Shown: in pieces, positions 23,878-34,561 of the stretch | Position numbering within the stretch: the stretch's first letter is position 1 | Layout of the letters: each line of letters starts with the position of its first letter | Source: Bartonella senegalensis OS02 | GTDB taxonomy: Bacteria; Pseudomonadota; Alphaproteobacteria; Rhizobiales; Rhizobiaceae | Length of the DNA: 64,000 nt | NCBI RefSeq assembly: GCF_000312545.1 | Contig: NZ_HE997540.1 | Span: 700,628-764,627, forward strand | Direction of reading: 5' to 3' | The notes under the pieces: generated by a model | Told to the model about the DNA's origin: nothing | Databases searched by the model: none | The model's input: the letters and a program-made list of their open reading frames with translations, nothing else | Translations under genes and position numbers: made by a program

Positions 23878-26800
23878 ATGACCTATAAGCCGCGTGTTTT
23901 TTCTATTTCTTCGGGAACTGCTTTTCTACCGCATTTTGTTGATGCATTACTCTCTGGTACGCTTATTGATGACTTTGCCCCAAATGGGGATATCCAAGCC
24001 GCTCTTGCAGATACCCTCATTTATGTACCAACGCGCCGTGCTGCTCGGGCTTTGCGTACGACCTTTGTTGAAAGAAGTGACACAAAATCAACCTTTTTGC
24101 CAACCATTCGTGCCCTAGGAGATGTGGATGAGGATAGTTCCCTTTTTGTTGAAAACTATACCAACACTCTCAATCCTCCCATTGGAGAAAGTGAACGCCT
24201 CCTGCTTTTAGCGCGTCTCATTCACCCTTGGCGCAAAAATTTACCTGATCATTTGCGCGCCATGTTTGGTACAGAAGACGTGCTTATTCCTGCTCATACT
24301 GCTGATGCAATTTGGCTTGCCCGGGATTTAGCACAGTTGATGGATGAAATGGAAACAGAAGCAGCAGATTGGTCAAAACTTAAAGAAATTTCCCCCGATA
24401 TGGTCGCCGAATGGTGGCAAATAACACTTGATTTCCTCACCATTGTTACACAAAGCTGGCCGAAAATCTTAAAAGAAAGAGGGCGGAGTAATCCAGCGGA
24501 ATGGCGTAATCAAATACTTAAAATGCACGCCGAGACTTTATGGCAAACACAGTCTAACAAACCTATACTTGCAGCTGGTGTATCAGGTTCTATTCCCGCA
24601 GTCTCTCATCTTTTAAAGGTCATTGCTTCTCTACCAAAAGGAGCTGTTGTTCTTCCTGGACTTGATCTTCATATGGATGAAGAACAATGGGAGGCATTGG
24701 GTACAATCAACGAAGAAAAAACAACTTGTAATGTTTTCGATCGTGCAGAAAATGCTTTTAGCCATCCTCAATATCACTTAAAAAAACTTCTCTCTCTTAT
24801 AGGATGTCACCGCATTGATGTGCGTGAAATTGGTCAACAAAGCGCAATAAAGAAAAGGCGTGCGGCTCTTTTATCAGAAGCACTGCGACCAGCCTCTACA
24901 ACAGAGCGCTGGGTACAAATTGCCCGCGATGATTATGAAAACATTTGTGAAAATTGGTCATTCATTGAAGCTATAAATGAGCGCGAAGAAGCGCTCGCCA
25001 TTGCTGTTGCTTTACGCAATGCTATTGAAGAACCTCAAAAAACCGCAGCTCTTATTACAAATGACCGTAATTTAGCTCGTCGTGTCGCAGCTGAATTACA
25101 GCGCTTTGGAATTGAAGCAAATGATTCAGGTGGAATACCACTTGCACAAACGTTGCCTGTAACCTTGTTCCGGCTTCTTTTAGAAAATATATTTCAGCCT
25201 GGTGATCCTATTGCTTTTCTTTCGCTTCTTAAACATCCACTTACAACTCTAAGACAAAGCCGTCATCGCTTACGCGAAATGGCAGAAAATTTTGAACTCT
25301 TTGTTCTTCGAGGAAATACGGGCTGTATTAATCTTTGTGAATGTGACAAATTTCTTGAAACATGGATAGAAATATACTCCCATAAAACTTCTGAAGGTGA
25401 CATTCTTGACCAACAAAAGTGTGAAGAAGCACGTCTGCTTTGTCATCTCTTGGTCAAAGCTATCGAACCTTTAGCCTGCCTTATAAAACAAGAGAGAGCG
25501 TGTACTATCAATGAAACCATATTAGCAACGATTGAAGTATTTGAAAACTTTGGGCGTGATGAAAACAATGCTCTTGCCCATCTTTATCAACATGAAGAAG
25601 GTCAAGCTCTCTTAACTTTTTTGCGTGAATTGGTAAGTGATCAATCGGAATTAAAATTTCCACTTTGTGAATGGCCCGCTATATTTTCAGCCCTTATAGC
25701 AATGCGCTCCGTAACACCTTCTCCCGGAGGACATCCGCGCTTGTTCATTTGGGGAACCTTAGAATCACGTTTGCAAACCGTTGATACCGTGGTTATCGGT
25801 GGTCTTAATGAAGGATCATGGCCTATTACAACTCGTAATGATGCTTTTTTATCGCGAACGATGAAAATGATGTTAACCCTTGAACCACCAGAAAAGCGTA
25901 TTGGTCTTTCTGCCCATGACTTTCAATGGGCTATGGGAATGAATAAAGTGGTGATGAGTCGAGCCCTACGGGTGAACCATACGCCTTCACTTCCTTCACG
26001 CTGGTTACAGCGTTTAGAAACGGTTATAGGAAAACAGGTCTGGAAAAAAATCCGTGCACGAGGCGAAATATTTCTTCATTGGGCAAAAATGCTTGATCAG
26101 ACAAATATCATTGCCGGTGCGAAACGTCCTTGTCCTGTACCACCCCTTGATGTGCGTCCTCGCCATTTTTCTGTCACTGAAATCGCAACGTTGCGCTATG
26201 ATCCTTACGCTATTTATGCAAAAAAAATCTTGCGGCTTAAACCGCTTAAACCTCTCACCCATGCCCCTGGTGCTTCTGAACGTGGAACGCTTTATCACGC
26301 TATTCTCGCCGCTTTTTGTCAACAAGTAAAAAATCTAAATGGTGCCAATGTCCTTGATGTGCTCCTTAATATTGGACGTCAAGAATTTGATAAATTCAAT
26401 TTGCCTGCAGATATTGAAGCAATCTGGTGGAATAATTTTGAAAATCTTGCTCCATTTTTTATCGAATGGGAGCAAAGTTTAGGACCTCGAGAACGGTATG
26501 CTGAAGTGGTATCGCAAAAAATACCCATAGGGACTACAGGTGTAACCCTTTCAGGACGTGCTGACCGGATTGATGTATTGCCGGGAAAAATGGTTGAAAT
26601 ACTCGATTTTAAAACCAGCACTCCCCCTTCATCAAAACAAGTGCGCGATTTATTATTTCCACAATTGGCATTGGAAGCAGCTTTGCTTATGCAAGGCGCT
26701 TTTACAGATTTTCAAGATCTTACCCCTGTAAATTTATCTTACATCGCCCTCAATGTAAAAGGGGAAATCACGTCCCAGTTAATTTTTTCAAATAAAGACA

Positions 26801-27000
26801 CAAAAAATCACCAAAACGCCATTGATCTTTGTGAAAAAGCATGGAAACATCTTATCGCATTAATGGATTATTATCAAAATCCACAACAAGGTTATCTTTC
26901 AAACGCAGTTCCTTTAAAAAAAGAATATGAAGGTGACTATGACCATTTGGCGCGCTTATGGGAATGGTCCAACGGTTTTCATAAAGCAGATCAATCATGA
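23878..27000 (+). CDS. addB: Double-strand break repair protein AddB
   Basis: This 1040-aa alphaproteobacterial-type AddB is the second subunit of the AddAB helicase-nuclease that resects DNA ends for RecA. The N-terminal two thirds have an inactivated superfamily-1 helicase fold without a good Walker A motif. The C-terminal RecB-type nuclease domain carries GRADRIDVLPG near residue 890 and EILDFKTS near 905, including the catalytic D-x-K. The start at 23878 has only a weak ribosome binding site, but MTYKPRVFSI matches the family's usual beginning. Its stop overlaps the addA start (ATGA). Confidence 0.94.
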   Translation: MTYKPRVFSISSGTAFLPHFVDALLSGTLIDDFAPNGDIQAALADTLIYVPTRRAARALRTTFVERSDTKSTFLPTIRALGDVDEDSSLFVENYTNTLNPPIGESERLLLLARLIHPWRKNLPDHLRAMFGTEDVLIPAHTADAIWLARDLAQLMDEMETEAADWSKLKEISPDMVAEWWQITLDFLTIVTQSWPKILKERGRSNPAEWRNQILKMHAETLWQTQSNKPILAAGVSGSIPAVSHLLKVIASLPKGAVVLPGLDLHMDEEQWEALGTINEEKTTCNVFDRAENAFSHPQYHLKKLLSLIGCHRIDVREIGQQSAIKKRRAALLSEALRPASTTERWVQIARDDYENICENWSFIEAINEREEALAIAVALRNAIEEPQKTAALITNDRNLARRVAAELQRFGIEANDSGGIPLAQTLPVTLFRLLLENIFQPGDPIAFLSLLKHPLTTLRQSRHRLREMAENFELFVLRGNTGCINLCECDKFLETWIEIYSHKTSEGDILDQQKCEEARLLCHLLVKAIEPLACLIKQERACTINETILATIEVFENFGRDENNALAHLYQHEEGQALLTFLRELVSDQSELKFPLCEWPAIFSALIAMRSVTPSPGGHPRLFIWGTLESRLQTVDTVVIGGLNEGSWPITTRNDAFLSRTMKMMLTLEPPEKRIGLSAHDFQWAMGMNKVVMSRALRVNHTPSLPSRWLQRLETVIGKQVWKKIRARGEIFLHWAKMLDQTNIIAGAKRPCPVPPLDVRPRHFSVTEIATLRYDPYAIYAKKILRLKPLKPLTHAPGASERGTLYHAILAAFCQQVKNLNGANVLDVLLNIGRQEFDKFNLPADIEAIWWNNFENLAPFFIEWEQSLGPRERYAEVVSQKIPIGTTGVTLSGRADRIDVLPGKMVEILDFKTSTPPSSKQVRDLLFPQLALEAALLMQGAFTDFQDLTPVNLSYIALNVKGEITSQLIFSNKDTKNHQNAIDLCEKAWKHLIALMDYYQNPQQGYLSNAVPLKKEYEGDYDHLARLWEWSNGFHKADQS

Positions 27001-30000
27001 CTCTTTTTTCTATTCCTGAAGCAGCCCTTGATGCACAAGCAACGGCAACACATCCAAAAACAAATGTATGGGTTTCTGCCAATGCTGGGTCTGGAAAAAC
27101 CCATGTTTTAAGTGAGCGCGTTATTCGTTTGCTTTTAAACGGTACCCCTCCAGCACGTATTTTATGCCTTACTTATACGAACGCTGCCGCTGCCGTTATG
27201 CAATCGCGAATTTTTCGCACACTTTCCAGCTGGAATGAACTGGACGACATACAGCTGCAACAAACTTTATCGCAACTTGAAAAGAAACCCATTACTGCGC
27301 AAAAACTCATCTATGCGCGTCAACTCTTTGCTCGTGCCTTAGAAACACCGGGGGGCTTAAAAATTCAAACGATTCATGCATTTTGCGAATCCCTTTTGCA
27401 TCACTTTATGCTAGAAGCCAATATTGCTGGACATTTCGAACTGCTTGATGATATCAGTCGAAAAAAACTCTTCCAAGAAGCGCGCCGCCAGCTTTTGAAA
27501 CATAAAGATGCACAGTTTGCTTTAAAACAGCTGCTTAAAGTTATCAGTGAGCACACTTTTAATCAATTACTTTATGAAGCAACGGAAAAACAACATAAAC
27601 TTTCTGATTTTTTGACCTCTATTCTTTCTGAAAATGGGGAAAAGCGATTGCGTGCGCTTTTTCATTTAGAACCCGATGAAACAAACCAAAGATTGTTAGA
27701 AAAAATTCAACAGAATGCTCGTCTGCCTCTTTATGCTCTTACTCATTGTAAAACCTATGGCAATAAGAGCCTTAAGGAAATGATCGCGAAATTTTCTCAA
27801 TTAGAAGAGGCTCGTGACGAAGAAAACATTATTAATACTCTTTCCGATATTTATTTTACAAAAAAAGGGGAACCGCGTAATTTTTCATGTTTGTCTTGTA
27901 AAAAATCAGATGAAATTTGGCCCTTTATTCAACAACTGATTGAAGACAAACAAAGCAAGCTTTCTATTCTTTTAGAAAAATATCAATGCGCAAAAATCGC
28001 CACGCTTAATAAGGCTGCGTTTCAGCTTTGTGCCATATATCTTAAAATCACTGCCAATCTCAAAAAAGCCAACGGATTTTTAGATTTTGATGACCTCATC
28101 GAACGTACACTCCATTTGTTACAGCGTAAAGGTGCAAGCCAATGGGTACACTATAAACTTGATAGTGGTCTTGATCATATTTTGCTTGATGAAGCACAAG
28201 ATACAAACCCTGAGCAATGGCAAATTATTCAGCTTTTGGCGCAAGAATTTTTTACAGGTCACAGTCAACGCACCAATATACGCACTCTTTTTGCTGTTGG
28301 AGATGAAAAACAATCCATCTATTCTTTTCAAGGTGCTGCCCCAGAAAATTTTGCCGAAAACGGACGCGTGATTCAAAAAAAAGTGCAGCAGGTGAATCAG
28401 AAATTTGAAAAAATACAACTCAATTATTCTTTTCGCTCTACAGTTGAGGTCCTTAAAAGTGTGGATCTTGTTTTTGAAACACCAGAAAATTATAAAGGAC
28501 TTTCAGCAGACAATATAAAAACCGTGCATGAAGCGATCCGTGTCCACAGCCCAGGAGAGGTTATTGTATGGGATGCTCTCTCCAGAGAAAAAAGTGAGTT
28601 TCCTGATGATTGGCATTCAAGCGTTGATCATTTAGATACACCGGAAATACGTTTGGCAGAGAAAATTGCTGAAACTATTGCCGACTGGTTACACAATGGA
28701 AAAATGCTTCCAGCAAAAGGACGCCTCATGCATGCTGGTGATATTATGGTCTTGGTACGCAAACGGGATCACTTTGTTTCTGCGCTTTCCCGCGCCCTTA
28801 AATACCGCAATATTCCCGTCGCAGGTGCCGATCGTTTACAACTTACCAAACATATGAGTGTGCGTGATTTAATGGCGCTAGCACGGTTCGTCTTGCAACC
28901 ACAAGATGATCTTTCTCTTGCTTGTGTTTTAAAAAGTCCACTTTTTTCGCTTAACGAAGAGGAACTTTATCAACTTGCTGCCCACCGTACAGACTCTCTT
29001 TGGCAAAGTCTTTGTATGCATGCCTCATCACACGAATCTTTTAAAAATGCTTTCGAAAATTTGAATCATTATCGCACTCTCGTGGATAAAATACCGGTTT
29101 TTGAATTCTATAGCTATATTTTAAACAATGATAAGGGACGACAAAAAATCCTCTCTCGCTTAGGATCTGAAGCAAATGATGTGCTTGATGCTTTTATAGA
29201 TTACACACTTACTATTCAAAAAACCGGTTTACCAGGATTACAGGCTTTTTTGGAAACACTCACTGCAAATGATCCAGAAATTAAACGAGAATTTGATCAA
29301 AATCATGAAGAAGTTCGTATTATGACTGTGCATGCCGCAAAAGGACTAGAAGCTGCTGTTGTGTTTCTGGTGGATCCGGGGAGTGCAATTTGGCACCCTC
29401 AACACGCACCCCACTTGCTTAAAGCTCCTTCAAATTATGGGCAATGGAGCGACCAACAGGCGTTTATTTGGCGTCCCAATAAAAAATTTGATACAAAACT
29501 CTCTCAACAAGCGCTGTCATACCTAAAAGAACGCGCAGCAGAAGAATATAGGCGTCTTCTCTATGTAGGAATGACACGTGCTGAAGATCAATTGATCGTT
29601 TGCGGATATAGCGGTGAGAAAATCTACCCTCATACATGGCTAGAATTGGTAAAGAACGCTCTCAAACCGCATGCCGTTGCTATAAAAGGTCCAGCAGAAG
29701 ATATTGCGGCTTGGCGTTATTGCATTACAACTTCTCCTTCTACCCCTATAAAACAAGAAGTACCTTGTGCTGAGTGCCAAACACCCGCATCTTTGCCCGC
29801 TTTTTTCTCCCATAAAGTTCCAGTAGAACCAGCTCTACCAAAACCGTTGAGGCCCTCTGTTGCTAGCCTTTCTATTGAAGCTGATCCTGAGATTTCTTCT
29901 AACCCCAAATATTTGAGCCTCTCCCCTCTTTTAGGAGAAACAAACACCAACAAAGCCTTTTCCATTGAGTATGGTAATATTATTCACCATTTGCTGCAAT

Positions 30001-30470
30001 ATTTGCCCAATTGCCCCCCTCAGAAACAGCGCCATTACGCCCAGCATTATCTCAATACCAGAGCTTCTCATTGGCAGGAAACAGAGAGAGAGAAAGCTCT
30101 TTGTCATGTTTGGCAAATTTTAGATCATTCCTATCTTAAACCCCTCTTCTCTGAACATTCGCGTGCTGAAGTCTCCTTAATGGGTATTGTAAAAATTCAT
30201 GGCAAAGAACAAGCAATTTCCGGACAAATTGACCGTCTCTACATCAAAGACAACAGTATCATCTTTGCTGATTTTAAAACGGGAGCACCACCAGAAAATG
30301 AGGCCGCTATTGCTCCACACTATTTGCTGCAAATGGCTCTTTACCGAAAATTGCTACAAACAATTCATCCCGATAAAGATGTTCAAGCTCTTCTTGTTTA
30401 CAGTAAGCAAGTGAAAATTTTTAAAATTCCTCCGGAAAAACTCGATGTGCTTCTTGATGAAATTGCTTGA
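26997..30470 (+). CDS. addA: Double-strand break repair helicase AddA
   Basis: At 1157 aa this is a UvrD/Rep-type helicase with Walker A SANAGSGKT near residue 30, motif II in LLDEAQDTNPEQW, motif III VGDEKQSIYSFQGA, and later VRIMTVHAAKGLEA and LLYVGMTRAEDQL. A C-terminal RecB-type nuclease domain has GQIDRL and FADFKTG near the end. With AddB it unwinds and resects double-strand breaks. The 4-bp overlap with addB implies translational coupling. trxA follows 95 bp downstream, an arrangement shared with other Rhizobiales. Confidence 0.96.
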   Translation: MTLFSIPEAALDAQATATHPKTNVWVSANAGSGKTHVLSERVIRLLLNGTPPARILCLTYTNAAAAVMQSRIFRTLSSWNELDDIQLQQTLSQLEKKPITAQKLIYARQLFARALETPGGLKIQTIHAFCESLLHHFMLEANIAGHFELLDDISRKKLFQEARRQLLKHKDAQFALKQLLKVISEHTFNQLLYEATEKQHKLSDFLTSILSENGEKRLRALFHLEPDETNQRLLEKIQQNARLPLYALTHCKTYGNKSLKEMIAKFSQLEEARDEENIINTLSDIYFTKKGEPRNFSCLSCKKSDEIWPFIQQLIEDKQSKLSILLEKYQCAKIATLNKAAFQLCAIYLKITANLKKANGFLDFDDLIERTLHLLQRKGASQWVHYKLDSGLDHILLDEAQDTNPEQWQIIQLLAQEFFTGHSQRTNIRTLFAVGDEKQSIYSFQGAAPENFAENGRVIQKKVQQVNQKFEKIQLNYSFRSTVEVLKSVDLVFETPENYKGLSADNIKTVHEAIRVHSPGEVIVWDALSREKSEFPDDWHSSVDHLDTPEIRLAEKIAETIADWLHNGKMLPAKGRLMHAGDIMVLVRKRDHFVSALSRALKYRNIPVAGADRLQLTKHMSVRDLMALARFVLQPQDDLSLACVLKSPLFSLNEEELYQLAAHRTDSLWQSLCMHASSHESFKNAFENLNHYRTLVDKIPVFEFYSYILNNDKGRQKILSRLGSEANDVLDAFIDYTLTIQKTGLPGLQAFLETLTANDPEIKREFDQNHEEVRIMTVHAAKGLEAAVVFLVDPGSAIWHPQHAPHLLKAPSNYGQWSDQQAFIWRPNKKFDTKLSQQALSYLKERAAEEYRRLLYVGMTRAEDQLIVCGYSGEKIYPHTWLELVKNALKPHAVAIKGPAEDIAAWRYCITTSPSTPIKQEVPCAECQTPASLPAFFSHKVPVEPALPKPLRPSVASLSIEADPEISSNPKYLSLSPLLGETNTNKAFSIEYGNIIHHLLQYLPNCPPQKQRHYAQHYLNTRASHWQETEREKALCHVWQILDHSYLKPLFSEHSRAEVSLMGIVKIHGKEQAISGQIDRLYIKDNSIIFADFKTGAPPENEAAIAPHYLLQMALYRKLLQTIHPDKDVQALLVYSKQVKIFKIPPEKLDVLLDEIA

Positions 30471-30565
30471 TAAGCCGAGAAAAGCTTTTTCTATTTATCT
30501 TTGCAATAACTTGATATGAAGCGTTATCGTACCAATCTATAAAGATGAATATAAAGGATAAATCA

Positions 30566-30889
30566 ATGACCTGTATAAAAGTTGATAAGAGCAATTTCGA
30601 AAGTGAAGTTTTGACCTCTTTTACCCCTGTTGTGGTTGATTTTTGGGCAGAGTGGTGTGGTCCTTGCAAAATGATTGCTCCAATTTTAGATGAAATCTCG
30701 ATGGAAATGCAAAATCAAGTCAAAATTGCCAAAGTGAATATCGATGAAAATCCGGAACTGGCTACCCAATATGGCGTGCGTTCGATTCCTACCTTATTGA
30801 TGTTTAAAGGTGGAAATATTGCATCAAATATGGTTGGAGCTGCTTCTAAAGGGCGTGTTTCTGAATGGATTAAAGAGGGGATTGGTTAA
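30566..30889 (+). CDS. trxA: Thioredoxin
   Basis: This thioredoxin of 107 aa has the active site WCGPCK in [14 protein letters not shown] and the conserved cis-Pro in RSIPTLLMF. It is a cytosolic protein-disulfide reductant. I chose the ATG at 30566, which is preceded by AAAGGA, over the in-frame ATG at 30545; the shorter form matches the usual 105-109 aa length. A hairpin terminator follows it, so it ends the addB-addA-trxA unit. Confidence 0.95.
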   Translation: MTCIKVDKSNFESEVLTSFTPVVVDFWAEWCGPCKMIAPILDEISMEMQNQVKIAKVNIDENPELATQYGVRSIPTLLMFKGGNIASNMVGAASKGRVSEWIKEGIG

Positions 30890-30916
30890 GCCTTCTCATA
30901 GTAATTTTTCTAAAAA

Positions 30917-30957
30917 GGAGAGCGGTTTTACCGCTCCCCTTGGTTTGGTTTTTTTAA
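30917..30957 (+). terminator. Rho-independent terminator after trxA
   Basis: The stem GAGCGGT/ACCGCTC (extended by outer G-C pairs, 30917-30939) has a short T loop and is followed by TTGGTTTGGTTTTTTT. It lies between the convergent trxA and prfC genes. Confidence 0.8.
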
Positions 30958-30988
30958 ACAATTCTTTTCTGACAAAAAAGAGACCTGT

Positions 30989-32566
30989 TTATTCAGAACG
31001 TCTCTGATAATCCTTAAAAGCTGCAAATTTTATCTTCGGTGCTCGCTCCGCTTCATAATTCAATGAAAAATGATTTTCTGCTAAAAAAACTGGATCGCCT
31101 TCCAGGTCATGAGCAATGGCAGAACGGTGATTGGTGAGAAATTTTTGCATCTCATCCTTACTTTGTGCTGAAATCCAACGGCATATATTAAAACGTGCTG
31201 GTTCAAAACTCACTGGCAATCCATATTCTATCTTAAGTCGCTCCTTTAAAACATCAATTTGCAAAGCACCAATTACACCAATGAGAGAAGGAGAACCATC
31301 ATCAGGAATAAATAATTGCACGACACCTTCTTCAGCCATTTGTTGCAAAGCTTCTTTCAGTTTTTTTGCTTTCATCGGATCGCCTAAACAAACACGACGC
31401 AAAATTTCTGGTGCAAAATTGGGTACTCCTTTAAAAAGAATATTTTCTCCTTCTGTCAAGGTATCACCAATACGCAACGTTCCATGATTAGGAATGCCTA
31501 CAATATCACCAGCATAGGCTTGATCAGCAATTTGGCGTGAACGTGCAAAGAAAAATTGCGGTGCCGAAAGTGTCATGGGTTTTCCTGTTCGTACCAACTT
31601 TGTTTTCATGCCCCGTTCAAGTGTTCCCGAACAGACCCGAAAAAATGCAATACGATCACGGTGATTAGGATCCATATTCGCTTGAATTTTAAACACAAAC
31701 CCTGTCATTTGAGATTCCGTGGATCTCACAGTGCGTTGATCTGCACCCTAATCACGAGGACTTGGACCAAAAGCAACCAATGCATTGATCAAATCACGAA
31801 CACCAAAATTTCGTAAAGCTGAACCAAAATAAACCGGTGTCATATGTCCTTCCTGAAAAGCTTGAAGATCAAAATTTTTGCAGGCACTTCGTGCAAGCGC
31901 TACGCCTTCGATAAAAGACAAGCGTTGGTTTTCAGGAAGTAAATTTGCCACCTCATCCGGGCAAGAAACCGCCTGTTGTGTCACCTCATCATCTTTTTGG
32001 CGAAAACGATTATGATGCAGATCAAATGTTCCAACAAAATCTTTACCCGTACCAATTGGCCAAGTTATTGGTGCGGTATCAAGAGCAAGTTTTTCTTCAA
32101 TTTCATCTAAAAGTTCTATAGGATCACGCGCCTCACGATCCATTTTGTTGACAAAAGTAACAATAGGAATATCCCGCATCCGACAGACTTCAAATAATTT
32201 CAGTGTTCTAGGCTCAATTCCGCGTGCCCCATCGAGCACCATAATAGCGCTATCAACCGCTGTGAGAGTGCGATAGGTATCGTCAGCAAAATCCTCATGA
32301 CCTGGAGTGTCTAACAAATTAAAGATATGATCTTCATATTCAAACGTCATCACCGATGTCACAACCGAAATACCGCGGTCCCGTTCAATGTGCATCCAAT
32401 CGGAACGGGTTTGAATACGATCCTTTTTTGCTTTTACCTCACCAGCAAGCTGAATAGCCCCACCAAATAATAAAAGCTTTTCCGTTAATGTTGTTTTTCC
32501 TGCATCTGGATGTGCTATAATCGCAAATGTGCGACGTCGCTTTACTTCTTGCGTTCTCTTTTCCAT
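30989..32566 (-). pseudogene. prfC: Peptide chain release factor 3, interrupted by one in-frame amber codon
   Basis: The 526-codon frame encodes RF3, the GTPase that recycles RF1/RF2 after termination. The G domain has the P-loop AHPDAGKTTLTEKL near residue 17, DTPGHEDF and NKMD. Domains II and III include TGFVFKIQANMDP and FEPARFNICRW. Codon 273, at 31746-31748, is TAG, exactly between the G domain and domain II. No base is gained or lost and the frame continues to a normal end at 30989. Removing the stop would restore a 525-aa protein (E. coli 529). A Gln codon (CAG) is the likely ancestor. A GTG at 31729 could in principle restart the second half. The lysK stop overlaps the prfC start (TAATG). 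Confidence 0.88.
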
Positions 32567-34230
32567 TATTCCCCCATAGGTCGCGCAAGCGCTTCAGTAA
32601 TCAGTGCCCGCATTTCACTAATTCCATACAAGGCAATAAAGGATCCTAATCTTGGTCCTCTCTCCTGCCCTAAAAGTATTTCATAGAGCATTTGAAAAAA
32701 AACATTTGAAACCCCTGGTCCCCCTTCAGGACTTTTTTTGTTATGATCTTGATAACGTTCCGTTAAACGTGCAACATCAAGAAGCGCATTTTGAATCGCA
32801 TTTCCATCGGCATTTTCAGGTAAACTGGCTAATTTTGCATCAATTTGCGCTAACGTTGTACGTTCACTGTCATCTGGTGCTCGAAATTTTTTGTTTGGCT
32901 TAACAAAAACATCAAAATATTTGAGGGCAAATTGCACCAATTGATCAAGTTCCGGATAATTTTGTGCATTGGCTCCTTTAGCATAACGAGAAATAAAACC
33001 CCAGAGCACTTCTTTATTCTCTGCATTTGAAGCACTAACCAAATTCAGTAGCAGAGCAAAGGATACAGGTAAATCACTCTGAGGAGGGCAACCATTATGA
33101 ATATGCCATACCGGATTATTAAGCCGCTCCTGCCATTTTTGGCGACCATAAGCTGAAAGATGCGCATAATATTCATCAACGGCTTTTGGAATAACATCAA
33201 AATAAAGTCGTTTTGCTGTTTTGGGTTTTGCAAACATATAAAGCCCAAGACTTTCTGTGGGAGCATATGTTAACCACTCATCAATGGTTAAGCCATTTCC
33301 TTTGGATTTGGAAATCTTCTGCCCCTTCTCATCCAAAAAAAGCTCATAGTTAAATCCTTCAGGTGGCTTTCCACCAAGTACTTTACAAATTTTAGAAGAA
33401 AGATTTGTGGAATCGATAAGATCTTTTCCTGCCATTTCATAATCAATCCCAAGCGCTGTCCAGCGCATTGCCCAATCCACCTTCCATTGGCATTTAACTT
33501 TTCCTCCTGTCACCTCCGTTTCAATGCTTTCTCCTGTTTCAGGCTCAATGTAGGTGACAGTACCTTTTTCAACATTACGAGAAATCATCGGTACCTGTAG
33601 TACTTTTCCAGAAAAAGGAGAAATCGGTAAAAAGAGTGAATAAGTAGCGCGCCGTTCTTCACCCAATGTAGGCAAAACAATTGCCATCACCTTGTCATAA
33701 CAAGCAAGTATTTTTAAGAGTGTTTCATCAAAACAACCGGAACTATAATAATCGGTAGCACTGGCAAATTCATAATCAAAACCAAAACGATCAAGAAAAG
33801 TGCGCAAACGTGCATTATTTGCCGCTCCAAAAGAAGGATACATATCGCCAAAAGGATCTGGTATGCGGCTCAGCGGTTGACCAAGATAGCTTTCCATCTT
33901 CTCACGATCTGGTACATTATCAGGAACTTTGCGCAAACCATCCATATCATCAGAAAAACAAAACAGTTTTGTTTTCACTTTATTCTCAGTAAGAATCTGA
34001 AATGCATGACGCACCATGGTGGTACGTGCTACTTCTCCAAAAGTGCCAATATGCGGCAAACCAGAAGGTCCATAACCTGTTTCAAATATCACATACTCTG
34101 GATACCCTGTCTTTTCATACCGTTTGATAATCTTACGTGCTTCTTCAAATGGCCAAGCTCTCGATTGAACAGCTGCATCTCTTAATTCTAGCGTAAGGCT
34201 AAGGGCATCACTCTGATCACGCATCATCAT
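32566..34230 (-). CDS. lysK: Lysyl-tRNA synthetase, class I
   Basis: This 554-aa class I (archaeal-type) LysRS is the form used by many alphaproteobacteria in place of class II LysS. The HIGH-like motif is GPSGLPHIG near residue 55, and the KMSKS-like motif is KISKSKGNG near 305. The C-terminal anticodon-binding helical domain is present. It charges tRNA-Lys. Three consecutive ATG codons open the frame; the first has AGGA about 8 bases upstream. prfC follows with a one-base overlap, so the release-factor gene depends on lysK transcription. Confidence 0.95.
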   Translation of the reverse strand: MMMRDQSDALSLTLELRDAAVQSRAWPFEEARKIIKRYEKTGYPEYVIFETGYGPSGLPHIGTFGEVARTTMVRHAFQILTENKVKTKLFCFSDDMDGLRKVPDNVPDREKMESYLGQPLSRIPDPFGDMYPSFGAANNARLRTFLDRFGFDYEFASATDYYSSGCFDETLLKILACYDKVMAIVLPTLGEERRATYSLFLPISPFSGKVLQVPMISRNVEKGTVTYIEPETGESIETEVTGGKVKCQWKVDWAMRWTALGIDYEMAGKDLIDSTNLSSKICKVLGGKPPEGFNYELFLDEKGQKISKSKGNGLTIDEWLTYAPTESLGLYMFAKPKTAKRLYFDVIPKAVDEYYAHLSAYGRQKWQERLNNPVWHIHNGCPPQSDLPVSFALLLNLVSASNAENKEVLWGFISRYAKGANAQNYPELDQLVQFALKYFDVFVKPNKKFRAPDDSERTTLAQIDAKLASLPENADGNAIQNALLDVARLTERYQDHNKKSPEGGPGVSNVFFQMLYEILLGQERGPRLGSFIALYGISEMRALITEALARPMGE

Positions 34231-34411
34231 CTTTATCCTAAAAAATTAAACTCTTTCATGGTATGGTGTATGGTTCTTGAATTTATTCGTCAATAATAGC
34301 AAGCAAAAAGCTATCAAAAATCTCTTTATTATGCTCTTGTTATGACAAGCCTTTGCACTATTCTTTTCGTTGTATGCTCTTTTATTTTTATATCAATGAA
34401 GTACAAATATT

Positions 34412-34561
34412 ATGAATCGTAATTTTCTTATTTTGATTATTGGTGTTTTAATTGCCATTATTCTAGGCTTTGCCTATTACACTTATCTGCAAGAAAAAAA
34501 ATCCTCTAGCATCGAACTAAAAATTGGACAGATAAACTATTTACTAACATCAATAAGTTAG
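34412..34561 (+). CDS. Small single-pass membrane protein
   Basis: A 49-codon frame begins MNRNFLILIIGVLIAIILG, one strong membrane helix, followed by FAYYTYLQEKK and the motif SIELKIG. A short protein of this layout (helix, charged linker, V/I-E-x-K-I-G) is, from memory, widespread in Rhizobiales as an uncharacterised protein. The last ten residues look off-pattern, so the C terminus may be slightly eroded. The ribosome binding site is weak. The function is unknown. It is divergent from lysK. Confidence 0.5.
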   Translation: MNRNFLILIIGVLIAIILGFAYYTYLQEKKSSSIELKIGQINYLLTSIS

